NCBI GenBank assembly: GCA_963556195.1
Contig: OY744517.1
Location: 144,612,382 to 144,676,381 of the forward strand
Length of the DNA stretch: 64,000 nt
Direction: 5' to 3'
Source of the DNA: Sepiola atlantica
Lineage: Eukaryota; Mollusca; Cephalopoda; Sepiida; Sepiolidae
The number at the start of each line of letters is the position of its first letter. Within the stretch, counting starts at the first letter, position 1. The notes beneath the pieces are model-generated. The model saw nothing but the letters and a program-made list of their open reading frames with translations. It was not told where the DNA came from and did not search any database. Shown here in pieces: positions 1 through 11,570 of the stretch. Position numbers and translations under genes: made by a program.

Positions 1-611
1 ACGTAGTGCAATTCTGTCAAGTAATTATAGAAAGTATGTTTTATTTTTAAATATTTGCATTGAATCTTTTTATTTATTTATCTATTAATATATTCATTAC
101 TTATTATTACCAGCAAAAAAAAAAACTACCAAAAGGACAACTTTGAATCTAGCTCCAGCTGATAACTTTCAGTTTAAAAGAGGAATTAGCTTCCTTCCAG
201 TTTGAGTTTTTTCGGTAATTAAAAATTGTCTTTATTGTAATAATTTTCCTTGCCGGAATAATTATTTTTGGAAAGAATTTGGAGATAATTACACCTTTTT
301 AAGGAATAAATTGCTAGTTAGAATCAAATATCGATTTGTTAGATGCATTGCTATTTAGCTCTGACAAGATAACTTTATATATTAGATATATTAGTCTTTT
401 ATAAATAAATATGTAATAAAGTAATGGCTTTATTATGATGAATGCAAACAATGGTTCACAATAATTCACAATACGAAATAATATATACATCTTTAAGTGG
501 TGGGACTGACTACAATTACTGTAACAGTAACAGACAAAAATATATTTTTCAAACTGTTTTTTGTTCAACTCTTAGCAAATTAAACTTTACCTCTTTATTC
601 TTATAAATATA

Positions 612-1290
612 TTAGAAAAATACCCGTCCCAGGACAGATAAAATGAATTACTTGAACAAAACAGTTTTGCACAACTTTTATGCCCCCTTCTGTAATGATG
701 CCATGTAATGATACTAAACCTTATGTCTAGAATCCATATTCTAATTTTGATCATAATCCATTTCATGATTTTGATTCTAGAAAATGTCTAAAATTTAAGG
801 TTTAAGCTTAAGGGGTCTTAAAAAGAAATTGAAATTCAGGGAATCTTGATTAATTGGTGTCTAATGCCCATGGAGCAAATTTAATACAAATCTGACATAT
901 TTGAATTTTCAAATGAGAGGCTGTGTCCCCTTAAAACCCCTTTAAAATACTCCAAAGAAACTGAAATTAGAGAACTATGTATTAATTGATATCTAATAGC
1001 TATTGTTAAAATAGAGACCGAAATATTGAGATCTTAAGTTTAACGTTCTACCAACCGAGCTATTTGCACTTTCTTATAAATAGATCTTAAAAGATTCCTT
1101 TAACAAAATAATTATAGCTTTGGCACAACTTCATAGCTTTATAATTTATGTCATGTTTCCCAACATTAATAAAAACATCAGCGATAATAAAAATAAATGG
1201 GTAAACATTATCAATAGCATTGGAAATTATTTTAATAGTCCAAAATAATTTATTTAGTTTAAATTATGTATTGTATGTAGTTTTTTCACA
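612..1290 (-). repeat. Helitron-like dispersed repeat, copy 1
   Basis: This stretch matches 55320-56040 over most of its length, with blocks such as 'AATACCCGTCCCAG' and 'GGTAAACATTATCAATAGC' shared. Read on the minus strand, the end near 612 shows a terminal pattern like that of Helitrons (CGGGTATTTTTCTA followed by an AT-rich target), but the exact CTAG of the second copy is CTAA here. A tRNA-like block lies inside at about 1010-1072. There is no Rep/helicase coding sequence, so it would be non-autonomous. The Helitron label is inferred from ends only. Confidence 0.4.
1008..1075 (-). repeat. tRNA-Phe-like segment inside dispersed repeat
   Basis: On the minus strand the sequence runs AATAGCTCGGTTGGTAGAAC followed by a decayed anticodon arm and no usable TTCGA box. 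The second copy at 55770-55835 keeps GACTGAAGATC, the anticodon arm typical of tRNA-Phe(GAA). It is a tRNA-derived relic, not a functional tRNA gene, because the acceptor and T arms do not pair. Confidence 0.45.
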
Positions 1291-1329
1291 TTTATATAAT
1301 TCTAGACAAATAAATAGGAACACCCTCTT

Positions 1330-1412
1330 GCAAACAGCGAGAGAGAAGGGGGTGACGCGGTAGCCTAGCAAAAATATGCGACCGGAGTGAACATATATTT
1401 GCTAGTCTTATA
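1330..1412 (+). mobile_element. Possible Helitron 3' end
   Basis: Two imperfect inverted copies of AGCAAAAATATG / CATATATTTGCT surround GCGACCGGAGTGAA, followed by GCTAGT and then CTTATATATAAA. A short hairpin followed by CTAG-T is the usual Helitron 3' terminus. Nothing upstream can be tied to a Helitron body. Confidence 0.35.
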
Positions 1413-1920
1413 TATAAAATAGAACCAGTTTTCCCACTTTATCTTATTGATTAATAGCTACATAATTAAATGCTTTGTTGGTCACATAAGGCAAACATTG
1501 GTATTTGTTGTTAAAAATGTATCGATTTATTTTAATATTTAATCCTGATCGATATTTTATTTTTAATTAGTCATAAATAAAGGAACATGAAAGAGTTTTT
1601 ACCCTCATACTTAAAAGTCTTCTTACTGTTACCAATAACACCGAGTATCAATGTAATAAATTCTTTTAGATATTCACTGTTTGTAAATCATGTTTTGAGC
1701 GTTTTCATTGGCTAGTTTAAAGTGGAATACGAATTGTTCAGTGTTGGTTCATTAAGTTGAAATCTAACTTAGATATTAATAATGAACGAAGAGGAAGAAC
1801 CCCACCCATTCCAGATGATGATCAACTATTGGAAACAGTGACGAATAATTCACAAACAAGCATTCGAAAATTTAAGTATTTCAACAGCAACCATATCTTG
1901 CCATTTTTTTAAATTGGAAG

Positions 1921-3214
1921 AGGCTATTTTGCCGGTCCCGGCAGAATAACGAACCCTCGTTATTCTGCCGGCTTATGGTTTTTTAACCTAACTGTTATCG
2001 TCTTGTGAAAGAAAGGGTAATGAAATAAATGAGGACAAATATTTGATAACAATTTATTTTCATCGTCATAATCAGTTGTTATTCTGTCGGTTATTTTAAT
2101 TTTTTGAATATAAAAGAAATATCTGCTTTTAATACAAAAAATATTAAAAGTAAAAATTAATTAAATGAACGAAAATATTACAGACAATTAGATTCTTTAG
2201 TCGGATTTAGAAGTAATTTGCGTCGGATAAAAAATGTTTTAGTTATTTAAAAAATTTTTCATTCATTGATATAAAAAATAAATAACTCTTGTTAAGAAAT
2301 CTGATTATTAAAATAATTACAGATAAGTCCCTAAAGAAATTAAATCAGATATAATTTTTATAATTTAAGTTTTGTAAACAGTCTAAACAGCAATTTTAAA
2401 ACTGATTTTTCACTATCTTTTAAATGTTTGGACTATTTCTCATCATTTCACTCGTTTTTATAAAGTTTTAAATTATAAAAAAAAAATCACTGTTGACTAT
2501 TCATCTTATAAAATGTTACATTATTAAATAATTATTTATCCAATTTAAAAAAATATTTCTTTTTTATTGGAAAAATGTTGAAATAAAAATTATCTTTTTT
2601 TACATCGAGTATTTATTTACCTCCTCTCCAGGAGGTTAGGCACAAGCCAGTTTTATTTACTCCCAAAAGGTAAGATGTGACCCAAGGTCGGGTTGGGAAA
2701 GTGGACTTGAAAAGCCAGCGGCCGAGAAGGTGAGCACTCTGGCCATTAAAAATTGCCTGGGCAACCCGTCAGCATTCCCCGTAAGCAATAAACTTACTCC
2801 TCCCCAAAGAGGGGAGGCAAAGCCTGGGAGGGTGGACCTCCTAGAACTGCACAGGACATACCCATAGACCAGCGGAATCAAGCTCCGAAGGCCAAGATGA
2901 TACCAGTCTATGGGGTGCAGTATCCATCGGAACAGATACTACACTTTGATCTTGGTTAAGTAGATAGAAACAAAAGCATGTATTAAAGATTTGTTTACTT
3001 TTTCAGTTTCATTATCTTCGTTTAATTATTTCTTTTTTATTGGAAAAACGTTGAAATAAAACTTAAAAATGTTGACTCGTGAAATCTTTGCTGTAACTGT
3101 AACAGTAAGATTAACTAAACATGAGCCGGCAAAATAACGACCTCCTCGTTATTCTGCCGGGACCGGCAAAATAACGAGGGGGTCGTTATTTTGCCGGTCC
3201 CGGCAGAATAGCCT
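1921..3214. mobile_element. CCGGCA-palindrome element with nested SINE
   Basis: Both outer ends begin AGGCTATT(T/C)TGCCGG in inverted orientation (1921 and 3214). Each end continues into modular palindromes built from CCGGCA, GAATAACGA and CGTTATT: one module at 1921-1972, three at 3126-3214. A U2-headed SINE (2610-2953) sits inside. No transposase is visible, so this looks like a non-autonomous DNA element. No target-site duplication could be recognised, and the superfamily is unknown. Confidence 0.45.
2610..2953 (-). mobile_element. U2-headed SINE, type A, copy 1
   Basis: Read on the minus strand the copy starts with GATCAAAGTGTAGTATCTG, as in the 5' part of U2 snRNA, then the type A body (AGGAGGTCCACCCTCCCAGG, GCCCAGGCAATTTTTAATGG) and ends in CCTCCTGGAGAGGAGGTAAATAAATA. 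The first dozen bases of the head (CTTGGCCTTTTGGCT) are missing or rearranged to CTTAACCAA. It lies inside the CCGGCA element. No clear target duplication. Confidence 0.75.
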
Positions 3215-3503
3215 ATTCGTTTAAAATTATGTATATGTGTGTGTGTGTGTGTCCAGGTTTGAAATCTCACTAGGTTTAGCCACACTGACGACAAATCATG
3301 TGTCTGTGGATGACACAGTATAATAATATGTATGTGTACAGTGGTCAGAATATAGCGATTACAATCAAACAATTCTGGATGGAAAACTCTAGTGTGGATC
3401 CCCGTTTAGCAGGATAAACACAGAAGAAATTATATATATATATATAGCAAGGTATGAAAATACATTTATGGCAATTAAGCACATAGAGGTGTCCGCGTTA
3501 TCC

Positions 3504-3504
<1 letters not shown>

Positions 3505-3542
<38 letters not shown>
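3505..3542. repeat. (TA)n microsatellite
   Basis: Near-perfect TA dinucleotide run. The flanks ('GTATGAAAATACATTTATGGCAATTAAGCA' type sequence) are repeated on both sides at 3451-3482 and 3546-3577, so the tract sits between two direct copies of a short segment. Confidence 0.9.
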
Positions 3543-3546
<4 letters not shown>

Positions 3547-3691
3547 TTATGAAAATATATTTATGGCAATTAAGCAACACAGACTTCCGTGTTTCATCCT
3601 CGTAGGGAATCGTCAGGCTAAAGTGCATGGAATTTGTGTTGCTGGATGTTTTTATATATCCACATTGTATTTAATCTAGCTAGCTAACCAA

Positions 3692-3693
3692 TC

Positions 3694-3757
<64 letters not shown>

Positions 3758-3770
3758 CACATACTTATAC
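3692..3770. repeat. (CA)n(TA)n(CA)n compound microsatellite
   Basis: CACACACACA runs into about 40 bases of alternating TA and then back into CACACACA. Confidence 0.9.
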
Positions 3771-3779
3771 ATGCATACA

Positions 3780-5640
3780 AAATAACTACAATCTCACAGA
3801 ATATATAATTGGGAAATACAAATGAAGTTCTTTTCAATATTTAATCAGATAAACCCCTAAAAATGTTTCTTCTTTTAGCATTATTCCTGAATTCATCCCG
3901 TATATTATTAAAGCTTTATGTAATGTAGCAACCCCTCATTTCTTCATAAGGGTACCAAATAGACATATGTAATGTGGCCCCTCATTTCTATTCCAAGGGG
4001 GTTCCATTTAAGTTCGTAATGTCGTCATACATTCAACTCTTTGTAGTTTAATATGAATTCCTAAATATGCATATGGTTATGCATGACGTTGCTTTTCATG
4101 GTTATGTGTCACACAGCGATTCATCTTTGTTAAAAGGATTTGCTTGTAATTCATAGAACATAAGAAAGATTCGAAACAGAAAGAATTTTATGGGGGTTTA
4201 ACTTTATATAGCTACTCTCACACTCATTTTTCTATGTTCAACGAGTTCTTTAGCAAAGCCATCATGAGAGCAAATCATGTCCGCACATGTCGAAATCAAG
4301 TAGGCCTCTTCTGTTTTCCAATCAGCTCACCATATTTATCAAAATCTGTTTATTTTTACTCATTCCTTTTTCTAAACAAAACACAAATTTTTATTTTAAC
4401 AATTTATATAACTAATTTCCTAAATCACAACCTGTCAAAACAACCCAGCCTTGAATTCCAGATGCGACCAAATTTCACTCCACACATTTCATTTGCTAAC
4501 CTATATTTTGTGTAACCTACTTATCTTGCATTAAATATTGTTACACTTCTACACTGATGCTACTTTTAAATTAAAGTATTTATATAATAAATCTTTATTT
4601 CAATTGTTTTATTCATTTAAAATTTAATAATTGTAATTATTACTCTTGAACTTTCGTAGACCACCATTGTAGTATTAAGTACTAGTAGAACCCCATGACA
4701 ATTCCACAGTGCTTTCTACACCAATCTGTATAATTTACTGTTAAAAAAATATATTCAAATATATTCATTTTGAAATGATGTCAGAGTCAACACTATTAAG
4801 AAAAACAAATGACCCTTTCTTCAATTTAATTCTTTTGAAAACAATAACATTTTCTGTCTTCTTACCATAAAAATAATTATCAGCTAAATATTCTTCAAAT
4901 CAATAAAACGAATGTCACCTTTAGAAATGTATTTATTTAAAATTGTACTGTTTTAGTCAACAGGACGACATAATTAGATTTTGGAACAATTCATTTTAAA
5001 ATGTTTAAAGTCAGAATTGCTTACCTTAATGAGATCAGATGGCCATCTTTTCTGATCGGACAATCACATATTTTTAAATGTGTGTGAAAAGTGAAAACGT
5101 ATGTATGAACATGAAATACCTTAGCGTATTATTATATAGATTAAGACGTCTGACTAAATGAAAGACGAGGGAATAATTAGTAAGAACTGAGTTTGGAATA
5201 GTAGCTGGTCTGGACCAAAGCGTAAGACTTATATTTTGGAAGGTGAAATGAAAATAAGGTAAAAAAGGGAGCAAAAAAGAGGAAGGAAAAAAGTGAGGGT
5301 GATTCTTTACAGTCACACTGCCAAAAAAAAAAGAAAAGCGGCTTATTATTTTTTAAATCGTCCAACTTTTAGAGGGGGCCCACTATTAATCGTACGCTCT
5401 TAGAATCCTGGTGCAATTTGATAATAAACAAGTAGTTTTATTTTAGTTTTAGTTTTATTTAATCCATGAAATATTACAGGTTTCCAGCTATGTTTTTGTG
5501 TCTGTATTCAACTGCTTTGTCAATGTTTGCGTAAAAAAAAAAAGGAAAAGATTTGTGACTATTAATAAATTATAAAAACAATAAAAATAAAAACGGATCC
5601 AGGATAATAAATTAATGTTAATAATTATTAATTATATTAA
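3780..5640. other. No gene recognised
   Basis: AT-rich sequence with several unrelated short open frames on both strands. None has a recognisable motif, a sensible start context or splice-site pattern. I see nothing else here. Confidence 0.6.
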
Positions 5641-5646
5641 GTTCAT

Positions 5647-5647
5647 G

Positions 5648-5687
<40 letters not shown>

Positions 5688-5747
5688 CATTATTATTATT
5701 ATTATTATTATTATCATTATTATTATTATTATTATTATTATCATTAA
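5647..5747. repeat. (TTA)n microsatellite with TCA interruptions
   Basis: About 33 trinucleotide units, TTA with occasional TCA. The isoleucine/methionine-rich open frame on the minus strand is an artefact of it. Confidence 0.95.
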
Positions 5748-6118
5748 TGTATATACTAAAATTAACATAGAATATAAAATCTTTGTAGGGAGAGTTGGGA
5801 TTGTTTTCTGAATAAAAAATGAAATACTCTTTGTCAAAGAAATATCTTTTTTATGATAGATTTTATGAAAATAATTACAGGGTGTTTGAGATAAATTTGA
5901 TCATTTTTTGATATTCTTTCATTTAAAAATCATTTGAATTATTTAATAGTGAAAAAGTGATAGCTGTTTCTGTATACTATTGATGGGTTTGAGAACTGGA
6001 GATCATGGGTGACTGAAAAGCACCAGAATATTGAAAGAGAGTGATCTGCATCATCATAATTTATGCCGGATTAAAAAATTCAGAAATATTAGCTGTAGCT
6101 TAGTGTGCCTTAAATACC

Positions 6119-6325
6119 TTGGAGGCCATTAGATGTGAGCTGAAAAATTGCGACAGAGATGTGGAAGCAGTGGTTAGCAGGAAAGACTATAGCAGGCATT
6201 CTTACTGCGTTTGCACAACAAAATCCGTCAAAGAGCTGCAAAAAAGGTGCAGCAAAATGCAGATCTTAGCGAAAGAAATGGGTGTTATAGTGGCAACTAT
6301 GCAGAAAGCGTTTAACAAGGATCTT
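6119..6325 (+). pseudogene. Mariner transposase, N-terminal part
   Basis: Encodes the DNA-binding half of a mariner transposase. The segment KELQKRCSKMQILAKEMGV resembles the helix-turn-helix found in this family ('R..I..LAKEMGV..TM'). The frame is broken by the Merlin insertion at 6326. If the insertion is ignored, the frame continues at 7579 with YYSSHKSRTCQLLTAKAQ, which matches the sister copies at 44818 and 57250. No upstream exon or promoter is evident. It is a defunct copy: besides the insertion, the distal part has stops. Confidence 0.8.
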
Positions 6326-7570
6326 GGTTCTTGTTCCTTAAAAGTACGAAAAAAAATTTTTCTGTCTTCTCATAATAGAGAGGTAATTAAGGGGCAGTAA
6401 CTCTATTCAACTGCTGTTATTACATCGAAAGCAATTAACTGGAAATTAATTATTAATAAATGAACGTAAAAGAATGCAGTAATGGTAAATTTTAGAATTT
6501 ATTTTGATTAAATTTGATTTTAGTAGTGAATGAAATCACTGAACGAAATTCAGCAAGGAAAATTTAATAGTTTTTTGTACTGAATGAAATTCAGCATGGA
6601 AAATTTAAGAATGAAATTGAGCAATTTCTTTACAAATTTGGGCAAATGACTGTTGACGTCCGAATCTCTGCCGCCACATGAATTCTGCGAGATAGGAATC
6701 CACCATTTGCGTGTGGGTGCCACATTCAAGTTTATTTTCGTTTTTTCGCTTCACACCACATACGTGATTGGTTGTAGCTCTTGTTTGTACTTGTGATTCA
6801 CAACACAATCGTCGTTTCTGGTCCTATAAACTGCTTTATTATTGGAATTAAAGTAGCCGCATCCCTTTTAGGCACAGTTACTAGAAAACCTGATCTTGTG
6901 GCTTTTTCGTAGCCACCAAAAACCCACAACCGTCGCGTAACACGATCGGTGTGGCTTTTTCTTCGTGAAAATAGACTTTCGTCTATTTCCACGGTACATC
7001 CTTCTCCTCCTAGAATTTGTGGATGACGTAAAAAATAGTTAATACACAAATCCCGCATCTTCAATCTCCATTTTACTATTGATTTGTTAGTCGTAATTGA
7101 GCACTGTTCTTTTACAAATTCAAAATCAGCCTTGCTCTTTGCCCATAAATAAATAAATTTCATTATATTTCGAATCGGTAATTTAGATTTCTCAAAGATA
7201 GAGTTACGTCTAATCGACGTTATACTTGAACAGTAACCACTCGTACAACGCCAAAGAAATCCATCTGTTTTCACTGTTGATGGCACAAGTCTCATATTAT
7301 GCCCACAACGGCAGGTTTCTTCGCCAGAAATAAGCCCATGGGCTTGCAAGAAATCGATTTGTTTAGCTTTTTCGGAAGTAAAATAAAGCACATCTTCAAA
7401 CTTGAACAATTTCAGATCCATGATCGCAATTTAATACAAAATCAAAGTTGTTAGATAATACAGACAAAATCTGACTCAAAATTTCAATTCAGAGTTACTG
7501 CCCCTTAATTACCTCTTTCTTAGGAGAAGACAGAAAAAAGTTTTTTTCGTACTTTTAAGGAACAAGAACC
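6326..7570 (-). mobile_element. Merlin-type (IS1016-like) DNA transposon
   Basis: Terminal inverted repeats of about 80 bp start GGTTCTTGTTCCTTAAAAGT at 6326 and end with the reverse complement at 7570; they run inward to GGGGCAGTAACTCT near 6405 and 7487. Both sides carry the same 8-bp repeat AGGATCTT (6318-6325 and 7571-7578). Eight to nine base target duplications are the hallmark of Merlin elements. The transposase at 6605-7421 confirms the class. The element is nested in a mariner transposase gene, so it is younger than that copy. Confidence 0.9.
6605..7421 (-). pseudogene. Merlin transposase (ISXO2-like), internally deleted
   Basis: The 207-codon first part holds a CxC..C zinc-binding-like N-terminus (ETCRCGH at about residue 35, RCTSGYC at about 78), a middle helical region and the first catalytic aspartate in VEIDESLFSRRK near residue 147. 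It ends with TTIVL and a stop at 6798. A second piece in another frame (6605-6690) carries DSYLAEFMWRQRFG, the conserved C-terminal 'YLaEFMWR' block. The region between, where the family has the second aspartate (DxWxAY-type) and the last acidic residue before it, is largely missing. So the copy cannot encode an active enzyme. Family assignment is firm; inactivation is inferred from the missing block and the frameshift. Confidence 0.85.
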
Positions 7571-8262
7571 AGGATCTTTACTATTCCTCACACAAGAGTC
7601 GCACGTGCCAACTACTCACTGCCAAGGCCCAAGAGAATCACCTTACAAAAGGCAAGAAACTCCTAAACAAGGTCAAAGTCAGTCGAGTCGGGGATGTTCT
7701 GGTTCTTCTCAGACAAGAAGTTCTGCCAAGACCAGAGGTTAGCCTATAGTTTGCACAAAGTCCCACACATCACTAAGACCAAGTTCCCTCATACTGTGAT
7801 GGTGATTGGGCATATTTTCAGCAAAGGCCACATCATGCTACCTCACATCTTCAAAAATGGAATCAGACTCAATTCAGATGGATTCATTGATTTTCTGTTC
7901 ACTGTTGTCAAGCGTTGTGTGGAGAAAACCATACACGTAGTAGCAGGACTCAGCCCTGTGAAAACCCAATAGTAGCTGTCTGAGAACTTTCATGACTTCA
8001 TTAGTCACAACATTTGACCCCCTCCATAACTCGCAGAGTGGGGTGCAGTTGAGAAAGACATTAACCATACTGCCTGCAGCAACAAATATGAGCTGATTGC
8101 CAGGATCAAACTGTTATTCAGGTGTCTCTCGAACGACACCATGAAGGTTGCACACTTCAGGTTCAGGTCTTACCTGGAAGCTGTGATGGAGGCTCAGAGC
8201 AACTTATTCAAGTACACTGTATTCGGAAAAAGATTCTCTAAGAGATGCACTCTGAATTGTTA
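7571..8262 (+). pseudogene. Mariner transposase, C-terminal part
   Basis: Continues the transposase after the Merlin insertion. Recognisable pieces are FWFFSDKKFCQDQ with the first catalytic aspartate (about 7700), VMVIGHIFSKGHIMLPHIF (about 7798), a remnant of the QQDSAPC block with the second aspartate (about 7940), and RFRSYLEAVMEAQ (about 8160). The third catalytic region, expected near 8020 (the 'NPLDYYVWG' block), is out of frame and degraded; only GAVEKDINHTAC survives. Several frame changes are needed, so it is a pseudogene. Confidence 0.8.
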
Positions 8263-8379
8263 GAATACATTAATTATTGGCCAAAGTATAACGTTTTTTT
8301 TCTTTACTTTTTAAAAAAGAGTCAAACTTATCTAGAACACCCTATAAAACTTAAAGGAAAAGGTTTGCAGAAGAAATAT

Positions 8380-8748
8380 ATTTGTAGACAAATTGTTATA
8401 AAGTAATTGTGTTTGTAGACAAATTGTTATAAAGTAATTGTGTTTGTAGACAAATTGTTATAAAGTAATTGTGTTTGTAGACAAATTGTTATAAAGTAAT
8501 TGTGTTTGTAGACAAATTGTTATAAAGTAATTGTGTTTGTAGACAAATTGTTATAAAGTAATTGTATTTGGAAACAAATTGTTGTGAAGGAATTATATTT
8601 AGAGACAAATTGTTGTGAAGGAATTATATTTAGAGACAAATTGTTGTGAAGGAATTATATTTGGAGACAAATTGTTGTGAAGGAATTATATTTGGAGACA
8701 AATTGTTGTGAAGGAATTATATTTGGAGACAAATTGTTGTAAAGCAAT
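8380..8748 (+). repeat. 31-bp minisatellite, 12 copies in two blocks
   Basis: Six units of the type TTTGTAGACAAATTGTTATA... (31 bp) are followed by six of the type TTTGGAGACAAATTGTTGTG.... Each block is nearly homogeneous inside, so the two halves were amplified separately after divergence. It starts right after the mariner 3' end. Confidence 0.95.
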
Positions 8749-8759
8749 TTATCTATAAC

Positions 8760-9740
8760 TAAAATAGTAAGGCGCATTTTTAATGGCAGTGTCTGTAGAA
8801 AAAAAAACACCAAAGTGAAAAACTACTAGACATTAAAGAAAAGCATGGCATATTTAGTGTCTGTTTTTCTGTTTTCATAGCTACACACATTTTATTTTCT
8901 GGTGCATACACAGCTTTACATACCAAGAAAAGTTCGTCCGGGCACTGTTGTGGCATGGCAACAAGAGGTTGCATGCGAGGAGTAACAGTCTTCTGTTTTG
9001 AGGCATTTTTTCCCATCTGACAGCAACAACATGAACAGAGAGCGAGAGAGAGAAAAAGAGGAGAAAGAGAGAGAGGAAAACAAATAAAGTAGATAAAACC
9101 AAAATAGTGACAAAATACATCCCATCAACCATTGATGAATTCAAGAGAGATAAGTGAGTATCATTTAAGATAAAAGGAACAGAAAGAGAGAAAGACATCA
9201 TTACAAACATAAATATGGATTTTTTAAATGTACACTGGATACAGTAAAATCAATGCACATTGGAATAATATCAAAAATATAGAATTTTAGGGACTTTCAA
9301 AATATAAAAAAACGAAACAAGTATTTTTAAATTGACTTGTCTCTAAATTGCATTTTTCTTATTAAAAAATCTCATAAAAATGTACTTCTTACAAAAAGAA
9401 ACATATACATATTATTAACTACTGACTCAAAACATATTTTATTTAAATGTATTATAAAAAAAAAGCTTTTAGTCATTTATACATGGAAAAACAAAAAACA
9501 AACAATATATATGTATTGAACATTGAAATACAATGCAAGCCAAAAAAGGCCAAATTTATATATGCCATTAATGAATTTAATAATTGTTCTGTTTTGAAAT
9601 CTCCGAAACAGTTACATTTTAAACAGCTGATCTATTTTACGTTATAGGTCCTCTGCTTATGTTTCACGACTGATATAGATAGGTATCCTTTGGTATTTTG
9701 TGAATTTTCCAGCGGTTAAAGTAGGCTTATGCAAGTTCTA
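8760..9740. other. No gene recognised; short GA-rich patch
   Basis: A GAGAGAG-rich patch at 9037-9080 and A/T-rich sequence. Overlapping short frames on the minus strand are low-complexity and have no recognisable domain. Confidence 0.6.
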
Positions 9741-9743
9741 AGC

Positions 9744-10240
9744 CTAATCAATATATAAATAATAATCATTATATAAGATATGGAATTTAGAGTTTAATTG
9801 GAGAGAGAGAATCATTTCAAAGTATAGAGATATCAAACTACATGGCACTAAGCATCATAAAAAAAAACAGCGTTTACGGTGTCTATTAAAGCCTAAGTTG
9901 TGTATAAGCATAAAATTAAAGGGAAAAATATAAATTACCAAACCAACATTCTAATATCTCTAGGGTGATGTCTTATGTTTTTTTCAACGAAAAATATTAT
10001 ACAATAAAAAAATGGGTGACTAAACATAAAATCTTCTATCCATAACTAGTGTACGATGTGCCAAAATCCTTATGTTGGTTCTGATGTATTAAGATAACCA
10101 AATTACCACACCTATAAGATTGGATTAGTTTACAATCAGGTGATAAAATTGAATCACTATTTAAATCTACCTATTAAATCTATTTTAAGGGCCTCAGGTT
10201 CAAAATTCCATATAATGATTATTATTTATATATTGATTAG
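9744..10240. mobile_element. Small fold-back (MITE-like) element
   Basis: Inverted repeats CTAATCAATATATAAATAAT.. at 9744-9789 and its reverse complement at 10200-10240, about 40 bp each, enclose some 410 bp with no coding content. No target duplication was identified. Confidence 0.5.
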
Positions 10241-10242
10241 GG

Positions 10243-11520
10243 AATTTTTAATAATTTTTAAAAACGTTCAACCAAGTTAATTATTAGCTCTTCTGGCAGT
10301 ATTTTCTTGAGCAATGTCGTGCATATTTTTCATTGCTTTACTTCATAAAACAAGATGGCTGGTCTTTCTGGGTAGTGATTTCTAAGTCTCTCCTTGAATG
10401 GAGATGTAATCAATGCGAGTTGTTTGTTTTGGGGATTTTCATTTACTGCCTCACTCTGGATTTTTCCTGAAAGAGAACTTTTTGGTTTCTGATAAGTCCA
10501 TAGAGGAAAGATCCGGGATTAACATACAAATATCGGATGTTCTTCTGTGAACAAAACGGTCCGTAAATGTACCAAAGTTTTTGTTTTGAAAAGATGATCA
10601 GTAAGGTAAATAAAATCTTGGTCATTGGAATTTAGCATAATATTGTTTATTTATACATGCTCTGTTGTTATATGTTAAATAATTTTAGCTTGAAAACATT
10701 GGTCTATATAAAAAATAGAAAGTATATGCAAAAACATATATATTCCCACATCTCTCTCTCATATATATATATAAATAAATAAACCGGCAGAAGGTGCTGA
10801 AATGCTTTTTGAAAATTGGTTAAAGTTGGCATGAAGCTAATCGAGTTAGACACTTTAGTCTCCTGAAGCAATTATTGACTTTTGTCAAAAAAGGGAACTG
10901 TTAGTTGCCAAACATGAGCACATACATGCAAATTAAAAAGAAAAACTTATTTGAAGGACAATTCTTGGAGGTGTACAACTTCCTTCCGCTCTCTAGCCAT
11001 TCTTCTTTTCTGTGATGTGTGCTTAAGTTCACAGAAAATCTGCTAACAAAACACCCTAACAGAAATCTAAAAAAACACCTTAATCCTAACAGGAAAACTA
11101 TCTAATCCTAACAGGAAAACTACCTAACCATAACCTAGTCGGTAGGATTGAAAAAGAATTGACAAGAAAAAAATCATTAAAAAAAAACTATTTACTATCA
11201 GTTGTTGCACTATATTTTCTTTGCTAAAAAATAAATATTTATTCATGAAACTTACCATAAGATGAGTGTTTTTTCCTTGATTTGAACTCTTTTTCCTTCA
11301 TTTTTAAAATTTCTTACAAAATTATATATTTTTCATTAATTTTTTTATTGTATTTTCTTCGTAACAAAAAAAAAAAAGTTTTATTTAAATTTTTTTTCTC
11401 TTGATTGCTAGCGTTTTGACATTACTCAACGTTTTCAGGAAAAAAAAAAACCAGAAGTTTTCGTTCGGCACCTTCCAGCGGTTTATGTAACCAATGATAA
11501 CATGATCCGTAGACTGCATA
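10243..11520. other. No gene recognised
   Basis: AT-rich. A short tandem patch of 'CTAACAGGAAAACTA' units is at about 11055-11130. Otherwise I see nothing. Confidence 0.6.
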
Positions 11521-11521
11521 A

Positions 11522-11524
<3 letters not shown>

Positions 11525-11567
<43 letters not shown>
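11525..11567. repeat. (TA)n microsatellite
   Basis: About 21 TA units. Confidence 0.95.

Positions 11568-11569
<2 letters not shown>

Positions 11570-11570
<1 letters not shown>

Larger units (their letters stand above)
5878..8344 (+). mobile_element. Mariner-like element split by a Merlin insertion
   Basis: The 5' end reads CAGGGTGTTTGAGATAAATTTGA after a TA, and the 3' end, read in reverse, is TAGGGTGTTCTAGATAAGTTTGA before TATA. These are matching terminal inverted repeats with the TA target duplication of Tc1/mariner elements. Removing the inserted 1245-bp Merlin element and one 8-bp repeat leaves about 1.2 kb, a normal mariner length. Pieces of the transposase are at 6119-6325 and 7571-8260. 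Related copies lie at 19325-19534, 44815-45110 and 56664-57862. Confidence 0.85.

Noticed and set aside
3389..3628. Isoleucine/tyrosine-rich frames over TA tracts (also near 11385, 19463, 46119, 56794)
   Set aside because: These are translations of (TA)n microsatellites.
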